DNA of 64,000 nt from Arthrobacter sp. (GTDB lineage Bacteria; Actinomycetota; Actinomycetes; Actinomycetales; Micrococcaceae): assembly GCA_031277795.1 (NCBI GenBank), contig JAITLQ010000002.1:1-64000 (forward strand). Reading direction: 5' to 3'. The position numbers were made by a program, and so were the translations under genes. Positions 38,614 through 49,570 of the stretch are shown piece after piece; the stretch's first letter is position 1, and every line of letters starts with the position of its first letter. Under the pieces are notes generated by a model. The model was not told where the DNA came from. It worked only from the letters and a program-made list of their open reading frames with translations, and made no database searches.

Positions 38614-39837
38614 ATTGAGGCGAGCGCGGGGATCGAGCCGCCCGCCGGCCGCGATGATGGCGAGCGCCACGAGCGCGATCACGAGCCCCGCGCCCAGCAG
38701 CACGGGGTAGGGGATCCAGACCGAGAGCATCGAGAGCGCCATGGGGATGAAGAAGCCGAGGTACCCGATCGAGTAGAAGACGCCCGTCAGGCCGGCCAGG
38801 TCCTCGGAACGGGCGATCGCCTGCACCTCGCGCAGGCCACCCAGGATGAGGAAGCCGTAGGAGACGCCGAGCACGGCGGCGGAGACGAGGCCGAGCGCCA
38901 CCGAGGTGGTCACGGAGGTCAGCGCGGCCAGGCCCATGCCCGCGGCCGCCACGGCCATCGCCACGACGAGGCCGCGCGAGCTGCCCTCCTTCTGCACGCG
39001 CCCGGCGAACTGCTGGGTGATGAAGCCGCAGCCGAGCGCCACGAGCGTCATGAGGCCGGAGAAGCCGATCGGGGCGCCCTCGACCTTGCCCATGAGCAGG
39101 TTCGGCAGGATCGCGTAGGCCACGGCGTTCGTGCCGAAGATCCAGGCCGCCATGGGGACGACCACGAGGAGGAAGCGCCGTTCACCGGCGGCCGGGACTT
39201 TGAGGGCCTCGAGGATTCGTGTGGGGACCGCGTGCCCGTGGCCGGGGCCGGCCGTCTCGGGGGCGGGCAGCTGCCACAGGCCGCACAGCACGCACAACAC
39301 GATGTTCACCACGTAGGGGGTGGCGGTGGGGGCGGGGCCCCACTGCGCCAGGCCGGCGGCCACGGCGGCGCCGAGCGCGAAGCCCACGGTGAGGGAGACC
39401 GATCCGCGGCGGGCCCCCGCCAGCGGGGTCGCCTCGGCGTCAAAGGGCTTCCCGGAGAGCTCCTTGATCCACGAACTGCCCACCGCCATGGCCAGGCCGA
39501 GCGCCAGCCCCGTCAGGAGGCGCCCAGCGGCGAGCAGGCCAACGGAGTGCGGGCCCACGGCCAGGAGGAGGGAACCCAGACCGGCGATGAACGGCGCGGG
39601 CAGCATGAGCGCCCGGCGGCCGAAGCGGTCGGAGGCGGGGCCGCCCAGGAGCAAGCCGGGGATGATGCCAAGCACGTACACGCCGAGGAGCATGTAGACG
39701 GTCGTGGGGTCCATGTGATCGAGCCGGCGGTACATGACCAGCAGCGGCGTGAACTGATTGCCGCCCCACGCGACGGCAAAGAGGCCGGCGGCCACGCGGA
39801 ACCAGGGCCGGGACAGGAGGGAGGGGGAGGAGGACAT
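38608..39837 (-). CDS. Major facilitator superfamily transporter
   Basis: 409 residues, about 12 TM segments. The loop 2-3 motif GGPASDRFGRRALMLPAPF is the classical MFS signature. ATG 39837 begins MSSSPSLLSRPWFRVAAGL. Substrate unknown; drug or metabolite efflux is the generic expectation. It lies 104 bases behind the GntR gene on the same strand, which probably regulates it. Confidence 0.85.
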   Translation of the reverse strand: MSSSPSLLSRPWFRVAAGLFAVAWGGNQFTPLLVMYRRLDHMDPTTVYMLLGVYVLGIIPGLLLGGPASDRFGRRALMLPAPFIAGLGSLLLAVGPHSVGLLAAGRLLTGLALGLAMAVGSSWIKELSGKPFDAEATPLAGARRGSVSLTVGFALGAAVAAGLAQWGPAPTATPYVVNIVLCVLCGLWQLPAPETAGPGHGHAVPTRILEALKVPAAGERRFLLVVVPMAAWIFGTNAVAYAILPNLLMGKVEGAPIGFSGLMTLVALGCGFITQQFAGRVQKEGSSRGLVVAMAVAAAGMGLAALTSVTTSVALGLVSAAVLGVSYGFLILGGLREVQAIARSEDLAGLTGVFYSIGYLGFFIPMALSMLSVWIPYPVLLGAGLVIALVALAIIAAGGRLDPRARLNR

Positions 39838-39941
39838 GCTTTTCGATCGGCTTTCGGGGACAGCGGGGGAATCGGGGGCACGACGGCGCGTGCGCGCGCT
39901 GGGTGCCGGGGTGGGGCGGGTGCCGGGTGGCGCCCGCGTGA

Positions 39942-40625
39942 TCAGGGCCCGAGGAGGCGGTGGTGCACCGTGGTCAGGTGCTCCCGCAGACGTTCCTCGA
40001 ACCATCCGGGGTCGCGGCGGCGGACGGCCTCGATGAGGCCGGCGTGCTGCGCCAGGACGAGCTCGGAGGAGTCCTTGCGGCGCCAGAGCGAGCGGGTCGA
40101 CATGCGGCGCTCGTGATCGGAGAGGGAATCCTGGAAGCCCAGGAGGAGGGCGTTTCCGCCGGCCTCGACGATGCACCGGTGGAAGGCCAGGTCGTGCTCG
40201 GCGAAGGCGGCAAGATCGTCGCTGCCGTGGGCCAGGCGCTGCTCCTCGAGGCGTTCCTGCATGGACAGGGCGAGCACCTCCGCCCCGGCGGCGGTGGCGC
40301 TGGCGGCGCTGACACCCGACGTCTCAACGAGGACGCGGGCCTCGAGGACATCGCGCGCCTCGCCCGGCTCCGGAGGCACCACGAGCGCGCCGCGCTTGGG
40401 GTAGAGGCGCAGCCAGCCCTCGACCTGCAGGCGCAGGAAGGCTTCGCGCACGGGGGTGCGGCTGATGCCGAGCCGCGTGGCGACGTCCCCCTCGGAGAGC
40501 ATGCTCCCGGCGGGAACGTCCCCGTCGAGGATCGCCGCCTTGGTGGCCGCGTAAGCGTTCTCCGCCGCCGAGGCGACCGGCGCGCCGGCGGCGCCGGCGG
40601 CGCCGGATGCGTCGTCATGCTTCAT
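39942..40625 (-). CDS. GntR family regulator, FCD type
   Basis: 227 residues. Winged HTH with [20 protein letters not shown] and wing RLYPKRGALVV, then an FCD domain (AFAEHDLAFHRCIVEAGGNA) bearing the metal-binding Asp/His pattern. ATG 40625 with GGAAGGTGGGG upstream. Same direction as the MFS gene behind it, suggesting local control of that transporter. Confidence 0.87.
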   Translation of the reverse strand: MKHDDASGAAGAAGAPVASAAENAYAATKAAILDGDVPAGSMLSEGDVATRLGISRTPVREAFLRLQVEGWLRLYPKRGALVVPPEPGEARDVLEARVLVETSGVSAASATAAGAEVLALSMQERLEEQRLAHGSDDLAAFAEHDLAFHRCIVEAGGNALLLGFQDSLSDHERRMSTRSLWRRKDSSELVLAQHAGLIEAVRRRDPGWFEERLREHLTTVHHRLLGP

Positions 40626-40651
40626 GCGAACCCCACCTTCCGAACAACATA

Positions 40652-40666
40652 GATACAAGATGTGTC
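40652..40666. promoter_or_regulatory. Putative operator upstream of the GntR gene
   Basis: GATACA-AGA-TGTGTC is an inverted repeat with one mismatch, 27 bases upstream of the GntR start, overlapping TATCTATGTT on the - strand, a plausible -10 region. Autoregulation is likely. Confidence 0.4.
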
Positions 40667-40740
40667 CATGCTACGCCCGGTGCGGTTGGGGGCCGCCGCG
40701 GAGGAGTGAACTGTGACGGGTCAGACGCGGCGGGCGGGGC

Positions 40741-41894
<1,154 letters not shown>

Positions 41895-41898
<4 letters not shown>

Positions 41899-43100
41899 GC
41901 GCCCGCCCCGTCAGCTGAGGCCCGCCGCGGCGACGTGCCGGAGGGCACGGGCTCCACCCATGCGGCGTCGGCCCTCGCCAAGGCCTCCCTCAGCGCCCGG
42001 GCCGCCGCCTCCGGGACCACGTCGCCCACCCAGGCCCCCATGGCCGCCTCCGAGCCGGCGGTGAACTTCAGCCGGTTGGCCGCGCGGCGCGGCGACGTGA
42101 GGCGCAGCTGCAGGCGGATCTCCCCGCGGCCCGCGCGCACGGGGGCCTGGTGCCAGGCGCCGATGTACGGCAACGGCTCGTCGAAGAGCGCGTCGAGCGC
42201 GCGGATCAGCCGCGGCACCATGACGGCCAGCTCGTCTCGTTCCGGCGGCGTGGTGGCGGCGAGGTCGGGCACCGCGCGGTGCGCCGTCACGTGGACCTCG
42301 TAGGGCCAATGCGTCGCGTGGGGGACGTACGCGGTGAAGTGTTCACCCGCGATGAGCACGCGCTCGCCGCGCCGTTCCTCGCGCAGCACGGTCTCGAAGA
42401 GGCCGGGACCGTGGGCCTGGATCTGCCGCAGCAGCGCCGCGGTGTGCGGCGTGATGTACGGATAGGCGTAGATCTGACCGTGCGGGTGGTGAAGCGTCAC
42501 GCCGATCTGCTCCCCCCGGTTCTCGAAGGGGAAGACCTGCTCAACGCCGGGAAGGGCGGAGAGCTCCGCCGTGCGGTGGGCCAGGGCCTCGATGACCGTG
42601 CGGACCCGGGCGGACCCGAGGGTGCCGAGCGATCCCGTGCGCTCGGGGGCAAAACACACCACCTCGCAGCGGCCCACGGCCGGCGCCTCCCGCCCCCAGC
42701 CGGGCAGCTCCCCGGTGCCTGGGGTCGGCGGCGCTGGCTGCTCCGGGTCGGCCAGGCCGGGTCCGAAGGCCGGCGAGCGGTTCTCGAACACCGCCACGTC
42801 GTAGTCATCGGGGATCTCGGAGGGATTCCCCGGCGCCTGCGGGGCCAGCGGGTCGAGTTCGGCGGGGGGCAGGAACGCCCGCCCCTGCCGCGCGGCGGCC
42901 ACCGTGATCCAGTCGCCCGTGAGCGCGTCCCTGCGCATCGTGTTGGTCGCCGGGCGGGGTTCGAGCTCGCGCTCGTCGCGGCGCCTGGTCGCCGGTCGGG
43001 CCGACCCGGCGTCGTCGAAGTAGATCAGCTCGCGGCCATCGGCGAGGCGATCGCGGATCAGCCGGACGCCGGAGGCGCTTAGCTGGGGTTCCTGGGACAC
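41895..43100 (-). CDS. galT: Galactose-1-phosphate uridylyltransferase
   Basis: 401 residues. Transfers UMP between UDP-glucose and galactose-1-phosphate. The active-site HPHGQIYAYPY (nucleophile is the second His) is near residue 205, and the N terminus has RRDALTGDWITVAAARQGR, both typical of class I GalT. GTG 43100 with AGGAG upstream. galE is not in the window. About 45 bases follow the beta-galactosidase gene. Confidence 0.95.
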
Positions 43101-43145
43101 GGTGGCTCCTGGGGAAGGGATGGAACGGTGGACATGCCGGAGCGG

Positions 43146-44945
43146 CTAGTCGAAGACCTCGATGAACTGCTCGCTCTCCCCGAGGTCGGCGGCGGCGAGC
43201 CAGCGGGGCAGCCCGCCGAGGCGGCGCATCTCCAACAGGGTCACCGTATTGTCCCCGGCGTGCAGCAAGGGGGAGGGCACGTAGAGGCTGCGCTGCGGCC
43301 CGACCTCGTCGTAGCGTCCGAGCAGCGTGTTGTTGATCCACACATAGCCGCGCCCCCAGCCCGGCAACGCGAGGTGGCCGTCGAGTGCCTCGTCGAGGCT
43401 CACGCGGGCCGTGGCAAGCAAGCCGCCGAGCGCCGTCGTGCCCTCGATGGGCGCCCGCCGCGTGAGCTCCGCGAGGCCGGCCGGCTCGGCATGGGCGAGG
43501 TCAATGGCACACGCGCGCCACCCCGTGATGCGCCGGCGATCGATGCGCGCGGGCCCCAGGAGGCCCTTGGGCTCGCCCAGCAGCTGCCCGTAGTTGATGT
43601 GGCCGTAGGCCTCCACCACCACCTCGAGGCGGTGGCGCTCGCCGTCGCCGTGCAGATCGATGCCCGTGAGCGCTGACTCCGCGTCGAGCGCGGCCAGCGG
43701 CTCCCCATCGAGCAGGACCGTCGCGCGGTCCCGCAGGCCCTCCAGCACGAGCGTGCTCGGCCCCAGCGGGAGCACCGGTTGGGCCGAGTACACGACGAGG
43801 CCGGAGCTCAGCCCGAGCGCCTCGAAGCTGGGCGGCGCCGGGTGGACCCGCTGCCCGGAGCCCTGGCGCGGGGAGGGGAGGCGCAGGGGAGCGCTCGTCT
43901 CCCACGCGAAGCCCAGCGCCGGCGAGAGCAGCCGCGGATCGGCCGGGGCCGGGGGCGGCGTGGAGCCCAGGCGCCGCGTGATGACCTCGCGCAGGTCGTG
44001 CCACTTGGGCGTCAGGGTGCCGTCCTCCGCGATGGGGGCGTCCGAGTCGTAGCTCGTGATGGTGGGCTGGAGCGCGCCGTCGTGATTGGCGCCGGCCCAC
44101 AGCCCAAAGTTGGTGCCGCCGTGGGCCATGTAGAGGCTGACCGAGCCGTTGGCCTCCAGCATGGCATCCACATCGGCGGCCACCGACTCCGGCGTGCGCA
44201 CGTGGTGCTTCTCGCCCCAGTGATCAAACCAGCCGTTCCAGTACTCGGCGCACAGGAGAGGGGTCCCCGGACGGCGGGCCTCCAGCAACGCGAAGGAGGC
44301 CTGCGGGCGCGAGCCGAAGGTGGCGGTGGCCAGGGTTCCGTCCAGCGCCCCGCCGTCTTGCATGAGGTGCGTTGGACCGTCCGCCGTGTAGAGCAGCTCG
44401 GTGGCGCCATGGCGAAGCAGCGCCTCACGGTTCCACTGCATGAACTCTTGGTCGTCGGCGTAGGAGCCGTATTCGTTCTCGATCTGCCAGGCGAGCACCG
44501 GCCCACCCTGGGAGGCCTGCAGGCCCGCGAGCCGGGGCATGAGCACCGAGAACCATTCCTCGACGGCCGAGGTGTAGCCCGGATCGGAGGTGCGCAGCTC
44601 GAGGCCGGCGCGCCCGGTGAGCCACGACGGGAGGCCGCCGTTGTCCCATTCGGCACAGATGTAGGGGCCGGGGCGCAGGATGACGTCGAGCCCGCGCTCG
44701 CCGGCCAGCTCGACGAAACGCGGGAGGTCGCGCCAGCCGGTGAAGTCCGGGCGGCCCTGGCGCTCCTCGTGGAAGTTCCAGGCGATGTAGGTGTCGAGGG
44801 TGTTGGCGCCCATCGCCGCGAGGCGATCGAGACGGTCCCCCCACTGATCCGGGTGCACGCGGAAGTAGTGGATGGAGCCGGAGACGATCCGGTGCGGCTC
44901 CCCGTCGCGGAGCAGCCCGCCCGGTGCAAGGCTCAGGCGGCTCAC
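43146..44945 (-). CDS. Beta-galactosidase, GH35 family
   Basis: 599 residues, no signal peptide, so cytosolic. GH35 motifs: HYFRVHPDQWGDRLDRLAAM, RPGPYICAEWDNGGLPSWL, acid/base Glu in WQIENEYGSY, nucleophile Glu in LCAEYWNGWFDHWG, and YMAHGGTNFG. The C-terminal part (from about 370) is the beta-sandwich region with YVWINNTLLGRYDEVGPQRS. GTG 44945 overlaps the permease stop (GTGA). With the ABC importer and galTK it should hydrolyse imported beta-galactosides such as galacto-oligosaccharides. Confidence 0.95.
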   Translation of the reverse strand: MSRLSLAPGGLLRDGEPHRIVSGSIHYFRVHPDQWGDRLDRLAAMGANTLDTYIAWNFHEERQGRPDFTGWRDLPRFVELAGERGLDVILRPGPYICAEWDNGGLPSWLTGRAGLELRTSDPGYTSAVEEWFSVLMPRLAGLQASQGGPVLAWQIENEYGSYADDQEFMQWNREALLRHGATELLYTADGPTHLMQDGGALDGTLATATFGSRPQASFALLEARRPGTPLLCAEYWNGWFDHWGEKHHVRTPESVAADVDAMLEANGSVSLYMAHGGTNFGLWAGANHDGALQPTITSYDSDAPIAEDGTLTPKWHDLREVITRRLGSTPPPAPADPRLLSPALGFAWETSAPLRLPSPRQGSGQRVHPAPPSFEALGLSSGLVVYSAQPVLPLGPSTLVLEGLRDRATVLLDGEPLAALDAESALTGIDLHGDGERHRLEVVVEAYGHINYGQLLGEPKGLLGPARIDRRRITGWRACAIDLAHAEPAGLAELTRRAPIEGTTALGGLLATARVSLDEALDGHLALPGWGRGYVWINNTLLGRYDEVGPQRSLYVPSPLLHAGDNTVTLLEMRRLGGLPRWLAAADLGESEQFIEVFD

Positions 44946-45868
44946 TTGATGGCCCCGGCGGTGAGGCCGGCGCGCCAGAAGCGCTGCAGGGAGAGGAAGG
45001 CCACGACGAGCGGGATGACCGAGAGGAAGGCGCCGACGATGATGAGGCCGGCCGGGGCCTGCTGGCCGTTGGACCCGGCCCAGCCCACGAGGCCCACCGT
45101 GACGGGCTGCATCGAGGTGTCGTTGAGGACCATGAGCGGCAGGAGGTAGTTGTTCCAGACCTCGACGAACTGGAACAGGAAGATCGTCACGAGGGCGGGG
45201 GCCATCATGGGCACGCCGAGGCGGAAGAAGATCTTCCCCTCGCTCGCGCCGTCGATGCGGGCAGCCTCGATCACCTCGTCCGGCACCGACTGCGCGGCAA
45301 AGACGCGCGCGAGGTACACGCCGAAGGGCGAGACGACGCTGGGCAGGATGACGGCCAGCGGGTTGTTGAGCAGGCCCACCGCGTTGAACATGAGGAAGAG
45401 CGGGAGCGTGAACATCACCTTGGGGATGAGCACGGCGGCCAGGATGACGCCGAAGGCCAGCCCGCGGCCGCGGAAGCGGTACTTGGCCAGGGCGTAGCCG
45501 GCCATGGCCGAGAGCAGCGTGCCGATGACGGCGGAGATCCCGGCGTAGGCGATGGAGTTGGCCATCCAACGCAGGAAGATGCCGTCGTTGATCTCCAGCA
45601 GCGCCTTGACGTTGCCGAAGAAGTCGAAGCCGTTGAACCACAGGCCCGGCTCCTCGAACTGGCGTCCGTTGGGCTTGATCGAGGCCATGACCATCCACCA
45701 CAGGGGCAGCAGGAAGTACACGGCCGAGAGCGTCAGGATCGCGATGACGCCCCACCGGGACACGCCCGAGGGCCGGTTGGGGTCAAGGCGGCGGCGCGCC
45801 GAGGCCCGGGAGCGCGGCGAGGCGGCGGGCACGGGCGTCGGGGTGGGCTCGGTGAGGGTGCTGCTCAC
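44942..45868 (-). CDS. Sugar ABC transporter permease, MalG-like (CUT1)
   Basis: 308 residues, six TM segments after a 40-residue polar N terminus. The EAA loop EVIEAARIDGASEGKIFFRL for ATPase contact lies near residues 215-235. GTG start overlaps the upstream permease stop. Works with the MalF-like permease and the binding lipoprotein. Confidence 0.93.
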   Translation of the reverse strand: MSSTLTEPTPTPVPAASPRSRASARRRLDPNRPSGVSRWGVIAILTLSAVYFLLPLWWMVMASIKPNGRQFEEPGLWFNGFDFFGNVKALLEINDGIFLRWMANSIAYAGISAVIGTLLSAMAGYALAKYRFRGRGLAFGVILAAVLIPKVMFTLPLFLMFNAVGLLNNPLAVILPSVVSPFGVYLARVFAAQSVPDEVIEAARIDGASEGKIFFRLGVPMMAPALVTIFLFQFVEVWNNYLLPLMVLNDTSMQPVTVGLVGWAGSNGQQAPAGLIIVGAFLSVIPLVVAFLSLQRFWRAGLTAGAIK

Positions 45869-46782
45869 TTGTCGCCTCGATTCGTGATCTTGAAGAAGGT
45901 GATGCTCAGGACGCCGACGAGCACGGCGATGACGACCGCCTGGGCGGCGGCGTACGGGTAGTTCTGCGCGGCGGCCTGCGCCTGGGCGCTCATGAGCGGC
46001 GTGAAGGACTTGGTGATGCTGCCGCCGGAGAGCGGCTGCAGGACGGCCGGCTCGTTGTAGAGCTGGGCCGAGCCGATGATGGAGAAGATCGTCGTGAGGA
46101 TGAGCGCGGGGCGGACCATGGGGATCTTGATGCTCCACGCGATGCGCCAGGAGGAGGCGCCGTCGAGGCGGGCGGCCTCGATCACCTCGGTCGGCACGGT
46201 CTGCAGGGACGAGTAGATGATGAGCATGTTGTAGCCGGTCCAGCCCCACGTGACGATGTTGGCCACCGACCAGAGCACCCAGGAGTCGCTGAAGAACGGC
46301 AGGGTGAACCCGAAGGCCTCCTGCAGGGCGTTGTTCACGGGGCTCGTGACGGGGGAGTAGAGGAAGGACCACATGACCGCCGAGATCACGCCAGGCACGG
46401 CGTAGGGCAGGAAGGCCGCGAGGCGGTAGAAGCCCTTGAGCTTGGCGGAACGCGAATCGATGAGCAGCGCGAGGAAGAGCGCGAGCCCGAGCATGATCGG
46501 CACCTGCACCACGCCGAAGAGCACCACGCGCCCCAGCGAGGCGATGAAGTCGGCGTCACCCAGGAGCCGCCCGTAGTTGAATCCGGGGTCGAAGCTCAGG
46601 GTCGGGGCGCTCAGGCCCAGGCCGGAGCGCTGCAGCTTGAAGAGGCTCTGCACCACGGCAAAGCCGAGCGGCACCAGGTACATCAGCAGGAACAGGAGGG
46701 CGAAGGGGAGCAGGAAGAGCCAGGCCGAGCGGGCTGCCCGACGGCGTGCTCCCCCCGAGGTGCGAAGCGTTGGCGTGGTCAT
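45865..46782 (-). CDS. Sugar ABC transporter permease, MalF-like (CUT1)
   Basis: 305 residues, six TM segments. EAA loop EVIEAARLDGASSWRIAWSI. ATG 46782 is chosen for AAGGA upstream; the frame extends 12 codons further without a binding site. Forms the heteromeric channel with the next gene. No ATPase gene is present in the locus. Confidence 0.93.
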   Translation of the reverse strand: MTTPTLRTSGGARRRAARSAWLFLLPFALLFLLMYLVPLGFAVVQSLFKLQRSGLGLSAPTLSFDPGFNYGRLLGDADFIASLGRVVLFGVVQVPIMLGLALFLALLIDSRSAKLKGFYRLAAFLPYAVPGVISAVMWSFLYSPVTSPVNNALQEAFGFTLPFFSDSWVLWSVANIVTWGWTGYNMLIIYSSLQTVPTEVIEAARLDGASSWRIAWSIKIPMVRPALILTTIFSIIGSAQLYNEPAVLQPLSGGSITKSFTPLMSAQAQAAAQNYPYAAAQAVVIAVLVGVLSITFFKITNRGDK

Positions 46783-46876
46783 GGGTGTCCTTGGGTGCGG
46801 TGGTGCCGTGCCGTACAAAGGCCGTGGAAGAAGGGGGGCGGGAGGGGGCGGCGCATGCCGCCCCTCCCGCGCCGGG

Positions 46877-48226
46877 TCACTCGGTGACGCTGAGGCCCTG
46901 GGCTTTGAGGTCGGAGACGGTCTTCTCCTGGGTGGCCTTGGTGGCCTCCTCGAAGGTCTGATTTCCGGACCAGGCCTTGCCGAGCTGATCGTCGAGGGTC
47001 TTCACGGTCTCGGGCATGTTCGGGCCCCAGGTCCAGCCGGTGACGACCTCGGAGGAGGCCTCCTTGAACACGTCGAAGATGTTCTGACCGCCGAAGTAGG
47101 GGTCTCCCTTGGAGAGGGCCGGCAGGTCAAGCAGGGCCGTGGCGGCCGGGTACAGGGCCGCCGAATCGACGAGGCCGGCGAAGGCCTCCTTGTCGGTGCT
47201 CATCCAGTGGGCAAAGGTCCAGGCGGCCTCCGGATCCGAGCAGCCCTTGAGCACGGCGGTGGCGGAGCCACCGACATTGCCGACGGCGGTGTCGCCGGCG
47301 TTCCACTGCGGCATGGGGGCCACGGCCCAGTCGCCGGAGCCGCCCTTGGCGTCGCCCTTCAGGATGCCGGCGATCCACACGGCGCCCACGTGCGTGGCGA
47401 TCGTGCCATCGGAGAGGCCGGTGTACCAGGACTGGTCCCACATGGGGGCCTTGGAGATGACGCCGTCCTTGACGAGGCCGTCCCAGTAGGCGGAGACCTT
47501 GTTGGTCGCGTCGGAGGAGATGGAGACCTTCCAGGAGTCGCCCTCCACGCCGAACCACGGGGCAGAGGCCTGCCAGTTGAAGCCGGCGAAGTCGTAGTTG
47601 AGGTAGCTCGAGGTCAGCGAGACCTTGCCGGAGGACTTCTCCTTGAGGGTTTTGCCGGCCTGCTCGTACTCGGCCCAGGTCTTCGGCACGGAGATGCCGT
47701 ACTGCTCGAAGACCTTCTTGTTGTAGAACAGCGCCATGGGGCCCTGGTCCACCGGCGCGCCGTAGACGGCGTCGCCGATCTTGACGGAGTTCCAAGCGCC
47801 GGGGGCGAACTCGGACTCGGAGGACTGGGCGTAGGCGGACACGTCCTCGAGCGCGCCCTGGGCCGCGAACGAGGTCAGGGTCTCGTAGCCGACCTGCGCC
47901 AGGCAGGTGCCCTGGTTCGCCTTGACCGAATTGAGCATCTTCTCGTAGCCGCCCTTGGCCCCGGGGGAGATCTCCTCGTAGTTGACCTTGATGGCGCTCT
48001 GCGAGGAGTTGAACGCCTCCACGGCCTTGTCATAGCCGGGCGCCCAGCCCCAGAACGTGATCTCCTTGACGGCCGCCGCGTCGCCGGAGCCGGCCGAGCC
48101 GCTCGTGGAGGTGCCGCCGGACGAGGAAGTGTTAGCGCTGCCAGCGCTCCCGCCGCACGCGGCAAGGGTGAGGGACAGAATCGCTGCACCGGCCGCGAGT
48201 GCGGCGGTGGATTTCTTGCGCTGCAT
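46877..48226 (-). CDS. Sugar ABC transporter substrate-binding lipoprotein (CUT1)
   Basis: 449 residues. Signal peptide with lipobox LTLAACGG (Cys about residue 24), then a Ser/Gly linker and a type 1 periplasmic-binding fold (EITFWGWAPGYDKAVEAFNS, GPMALFYNKKVFEQYGI, WTWGPNMPETVKTL). AAAGGAG precedes ATG. Context points to a beta-galactoside; specificity is not visible from sequence. First gene of the operon, divergent from the LacI regulator. Confidence 0.93.
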   Translation of the reverse strand: MQRKKSTAALAAGAAILSLTLAACGGSAGSANTSSSGGTSTSGSAGSGDAAAVKEITFWGWAPGYDKAVEAFNSSQSAIKVNYEEISPGAKGGYEKMLNSVKANQGTCLAQVGYETLTSFAAQGALEDVSAYAQSSESEFAPGAWNSVKIGDAVYGAPVDQGPMALFYNKKVFEQYGISVPKTWAEYEQAGKTLKEKSSGKVSLTSSYLNYDFAGFNWQASAPWFGVEGDSWKVSISSDATNKVSAYWDGLVKDGVISKAPMWDQSWYTGLSDGTIATHVGAVWIAGILKGDAKGGSGDWAVAPMPQWNAGDTAVGNVGGSATAVLKGCSDPEAAWTFAHWMSTDKEAFAGLVDSAALYPAATALLDLPALSKGDPYFGGQNIFDVFKEASSEVVTGWTWGPNMPETVKTLDDQLGKAWSGNQTFEEATKATQEKTVSDLKAQGLSVTE

Positions 48227-48321
48227 GATGACTCCTTTGGCGACTGTTCGGGGATTCCTCGCCTATCAGCACGCCTGATCTCAGCGCGGCCCCGAGTGAT
48301 GGTGACCATGCTCACACAAGA

Positions 48322-48335
48322 TGTTAGCGATAACA
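48322..48335. promoter_or_regulatory. LacI-type operator TGTTAGCGATAACA
   Basis: Inverted repeat TGTTA-GCGA-TAACA in the 184-base region between the binding-protein gene and the LacI gene. It matches the centre-CG palindromes bound by GalR/LacI proteins. A single copy was seen, 76 bases from the LacI start and 96 from the binding-protein start. Confidence 0.65.
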
Positions 48336-48410
48336 AGCAGTGGATTCGAGCGGGATGAATCTGCCAGACTTGACGGGTCGCATAAGCGGCCGTGCCGAAG
48401 GAGGACGTCG

Positions 48411-49430
48411 ATGCCAAGGGTGAGCGAGGCTGCTAAGGCCCCCAACATGACCCAGGTGGCCGAGCGGGCTGGGGTCTCGGCCCAGACGGTGTCGCGCGTG
48501 CTGCGCGGGCACGCCAACGTGCAGCCGGCCACGCGCAAGAAGGTCGAGGCGGCGGTGCAGGCCCTGGGCTACCGCGTCAACGGGGCGGCGCGGGCGCTGG
48601 CCTCAGGGCGCACGCAGACCCTGGGGCTCATCGAGATTCCCTCGGTCAATTACTCCAGTGCGGCGATCGGCCACGGCGTCGAGATTGCCGCGCGCGAGGC
48701 CGGCTACTCCGTCACCATCTCCGCCACCACCTCCTCCCACCCCCAGGATGTCGCAGCGGCCTTCGCTCGGCTCGAGGAGCAGGGGGTGGACGGGGTGATC
48801 CTCGCGATCCCCACCCGTTCCTCCACGAGCGACCTGGGGGCCTTCGCCGAGCGCATCCCCACGGTCTCCCTGGATGGATCGCTCGAGCGGGGAGTGCAGG
48901 TGGTCGCCGTGGACCAGCACAAAATCGGCCGCCTGGCGACCGAGCACCTCTTGGATCTGGGCCATCCGAGCGTGTGGCACGTGTCCGGCCAGCGCGGGTG
49001 GGTCGACGCCGACGCCCGCGAGGCCGGCTGGCTCGAGGTGCTGGCCGAGCACGGCATCGAGGCCCCGCCCGTGCTGCGCGGGGACTGGTCCCCGCGCTCG
49101 GGGGAGCGGGCCGGCGAGCTCCTGGCTCGCATGCCCGAGGTGAGTGCCGTGTTCGTGGCCAGCGATGAGATGGCCTTCGGGGTGATGTCCGCGCTCACGG
49201 CGCGTGGGCGCCGCATCCCCGAGGACGTTTCCGTGGTCGGCGTCGACGACATCGCGCTCGCCGCCTACGCGACGCCGCCGCTCACCACGGTGGCGCAGTC
49301 GTACGAGGCGCTCGGCGCGCGGGCGGTGCGCCACCTGCTGGCCCGCCTCGATGGGGTGGAGGACGAATCGGTCGGCGAATCCATCGTTCCGGAGCTCTTG
49401 GTGAGGGCCAGCACCCACCCATGGTCATGA
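48411..49430 (+). CDS. LacI family transcriptional regulator (galactoside locus)
   Basis: 339 residues. N-terminal HTH NMTQVAERAGVSAQTVSRVL with hinge helix NGAARALASGRTQ, then a periplasmic-binding-like effector domain (ERIPTVSLDGSL, FVASDEMAFGVMSAL, VSVVGVDDIALAAYATPPLT). ATG 48411 follows GAAGGAGGA; an upstream frame from 48321 has no signal. Divergent from the transporter operon and adjacent to a LacI-type operator, so likely its repressor, with a galactoside or galactose inducer. Confidence 0.93.
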   Translation: MPRVSEAAKAPNMTQVAERAGVSAQTVSRVLRGHANVQPATRKKVEAAVQALGYRVNGAARALASGRTQTLGLIEIPSVNYSSAAIGHGVEIAAREAGYSVTISATTSSHPQDVAAAFARLEEQGVDGVILAIPTRSSTSDLGAFAERIPTVSLDGSLERGVQVVAVDQHKIGRLATEHLLDLGHPSVWHVSGQRGWVDADAREAGWLEVLAEHGIEAPPVLRGDWSPRSGERAGELLARMPEVSAVFVASDEMAFGVMSALTARGRRIPEDVSVVGVDDIALAAYATPPLTTVAQSYEALGARAVRHLLARLDGVEDESVGESIVPELLVRASTHPWS

Positions 49431-49490
49431 GCATTGCTTTTCATGGGGTAAGCTATTGGAGGACGTTCAAGGGAAACCAAAGACGTTCGC

Positions 49491-49567
49491 CGGGCTATGG
49501 CGCAGGTTGGTAGCGCGCTTGACTGGGGGTCAAGAGGTCGTGGGTTCAAATCCCGCTAGCCCGACCA
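49491..49567 (+). tRNA. tRNA-Pro (anticodon GGG)
   Basis: 77 bases with encoded CCA. Acceptor CGGGCTA/TAGCCCG, anticodon stem CTTGA/TCAAG (49518-49522, 49530-49534), loop CTGGGGG with anticodon GGG at 49525-49527, T-arm GTGGGTTCAAATCCCGC. Reads CCC codons. Followed at once by a terminator, so transcribed as a single tRNA. Confidence 0.96.
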
Positions 49568-49570
49568 CCA

